NCBI GenBank assembly: GCA_031552355.1
Contig: JAVBMO010000137.1
Coordinates: 1 to 21,958, forward strand
Source: JAVBMO01 sp031552355
GTDB lineage: Bacteria > Bacteroidota > Bacteroidia > Bacteroidales > P3
Length of the DNA stretch: 21,958 nucleotides
Direction of reading: 5' to 3'
Shown here piece by piece: positions 21,782 to 21,958 of the stretch (position 1 is its first letter; each line of letters begins with the position of its first letter). The notes under the pieces are model-generated. The model worked only from the letters and a program-made list of their open reading frames with translations, made no database searches and had not been told where the DNA came from. The translations under genes and the position numbers were made by a program.

Positions 21782-21955
21782 ATGCAAAAAAAATATCCTC
21801 TTTCAAAAAAATCATCCTCCCAACAAAATAAAGTTAAACAAGAACAAAAGCAGGATGAGCCTTCATTGCATGTGCTTCAAAATATATTGAGTTATGCCAA
21901 AGCCTTGCAATGTTTTAAGCATGAAAATATGCAATTTCAATTTTTATTGAATTAG
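21782..21955 (+). CDS. Conserved small Bacteroidetes protein, function unknown
   Basis: 57 residues from ATG at 21782 to TAG at 21953-21955. The first half is basic and low-complexity (MQKKYPLSKKSSSQQNKVKQ). The second half has the pattern VLQNILSYAKALQCFKHENM ending FLLN, which resembles short Bacteroidetes proteins sharing an I-L-x-Y-(A/S)-x-A-L core and a terminal LN. No function is known to me. It starts 70 bp after the fabH terminator, so it has its own transcript or is first of a following unit. Identification rests on the remembered pattern and is moderate. Confidence 0.55.
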   Translation: MQKKYPLSKKSSSQQNKVKQEQKQDEPSLHVLQNILSYAKALQCFKHENMQFQFLLN

Positions 21956-21958
21956 TGT

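Overview
The window looks like a chromosomal segment of a Bacteroidetes bacterium, probably Bacteroidales. Three things point there. Promoters match the Bacteroidetes pattern (a -7 box TAnnTTTG, in the best case with TTTG 20 bp upstream at 18824-18855). The gene families are typical (S46 dipeptidyl-peptidase of the DPP11 type, a Porin_O_P-like porin, stand-alone rfaE2 and panD). Intergenic DNA is AT-rich and coding starts show little Shine-Dalgarno signal. Assignment below phylum is inference.

Left half (about 180-10990): a complete type I-B CRISPR-Cas locus, all on the minus strand. Transcription runs cas6, then cas8-cas7-cas5-cas3, cas4, cas1, cas2, then a leader and an array of 18 identical 29-bp repeats with 17 spacers. 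Repeat orientation (a 3' ATTGAAAT tag on the minus strand) puts the leader next to cas2 and the oldest spacer near position 208. Two hitchhiking genes interrupt the adaptation end: a rhuM-like gene reduced to its two ends, whose stop overlaps the cas4 start as ATGA, and a four-helix-bundle gene carrying an in-frame stop before its conserved C-terminal tail.

Most interesting part: the 172 bp between cas6 and cas8 appear to encode an autoregulatory crRNA-like RNA on the plus strand, of the CreR/CreA kind known from other type I systems. A TATATTTGC box (9987-9995) is followed by a degenerate CRISPR repeat (10001-10024), a short spacer-like stretch, a second more decayed repeat (10041-10064) and a rho-independent terminator (10062-10085). 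The spacer-like stretch matches 9944-9960 at 16 of 17 positions. The only mismatch is at spacer position 6, which is known to be tolerated by type I effectors. The match is preceded by CCA, a common type I-B PAM, and overlaps the -33 element of the cas8 promoter. The inferred circuit is that Cas6 and the Cas8-7-5 effector process and use this RNA to repress transcription of cas8-cas7-cas5-cas3. cas6 has its own promoter without a target site.

Right half (about 10997-21958): ordinary chromosomal genes. Plus strand: a DUF1294 membrane protein, panD, an UPF0104/LPG-synthase-like membrane protein and rfaE2. Minus strand: a WYL-domain regulator, ftsE, a DPP11-like peptidase and a porin. Plus strand again: a conserved ribosome/lipid cluster of yceD (DUF177), rpmF, plsX and fabH, closed by a strong terminator, then a 57-residue small protein at the window edge.
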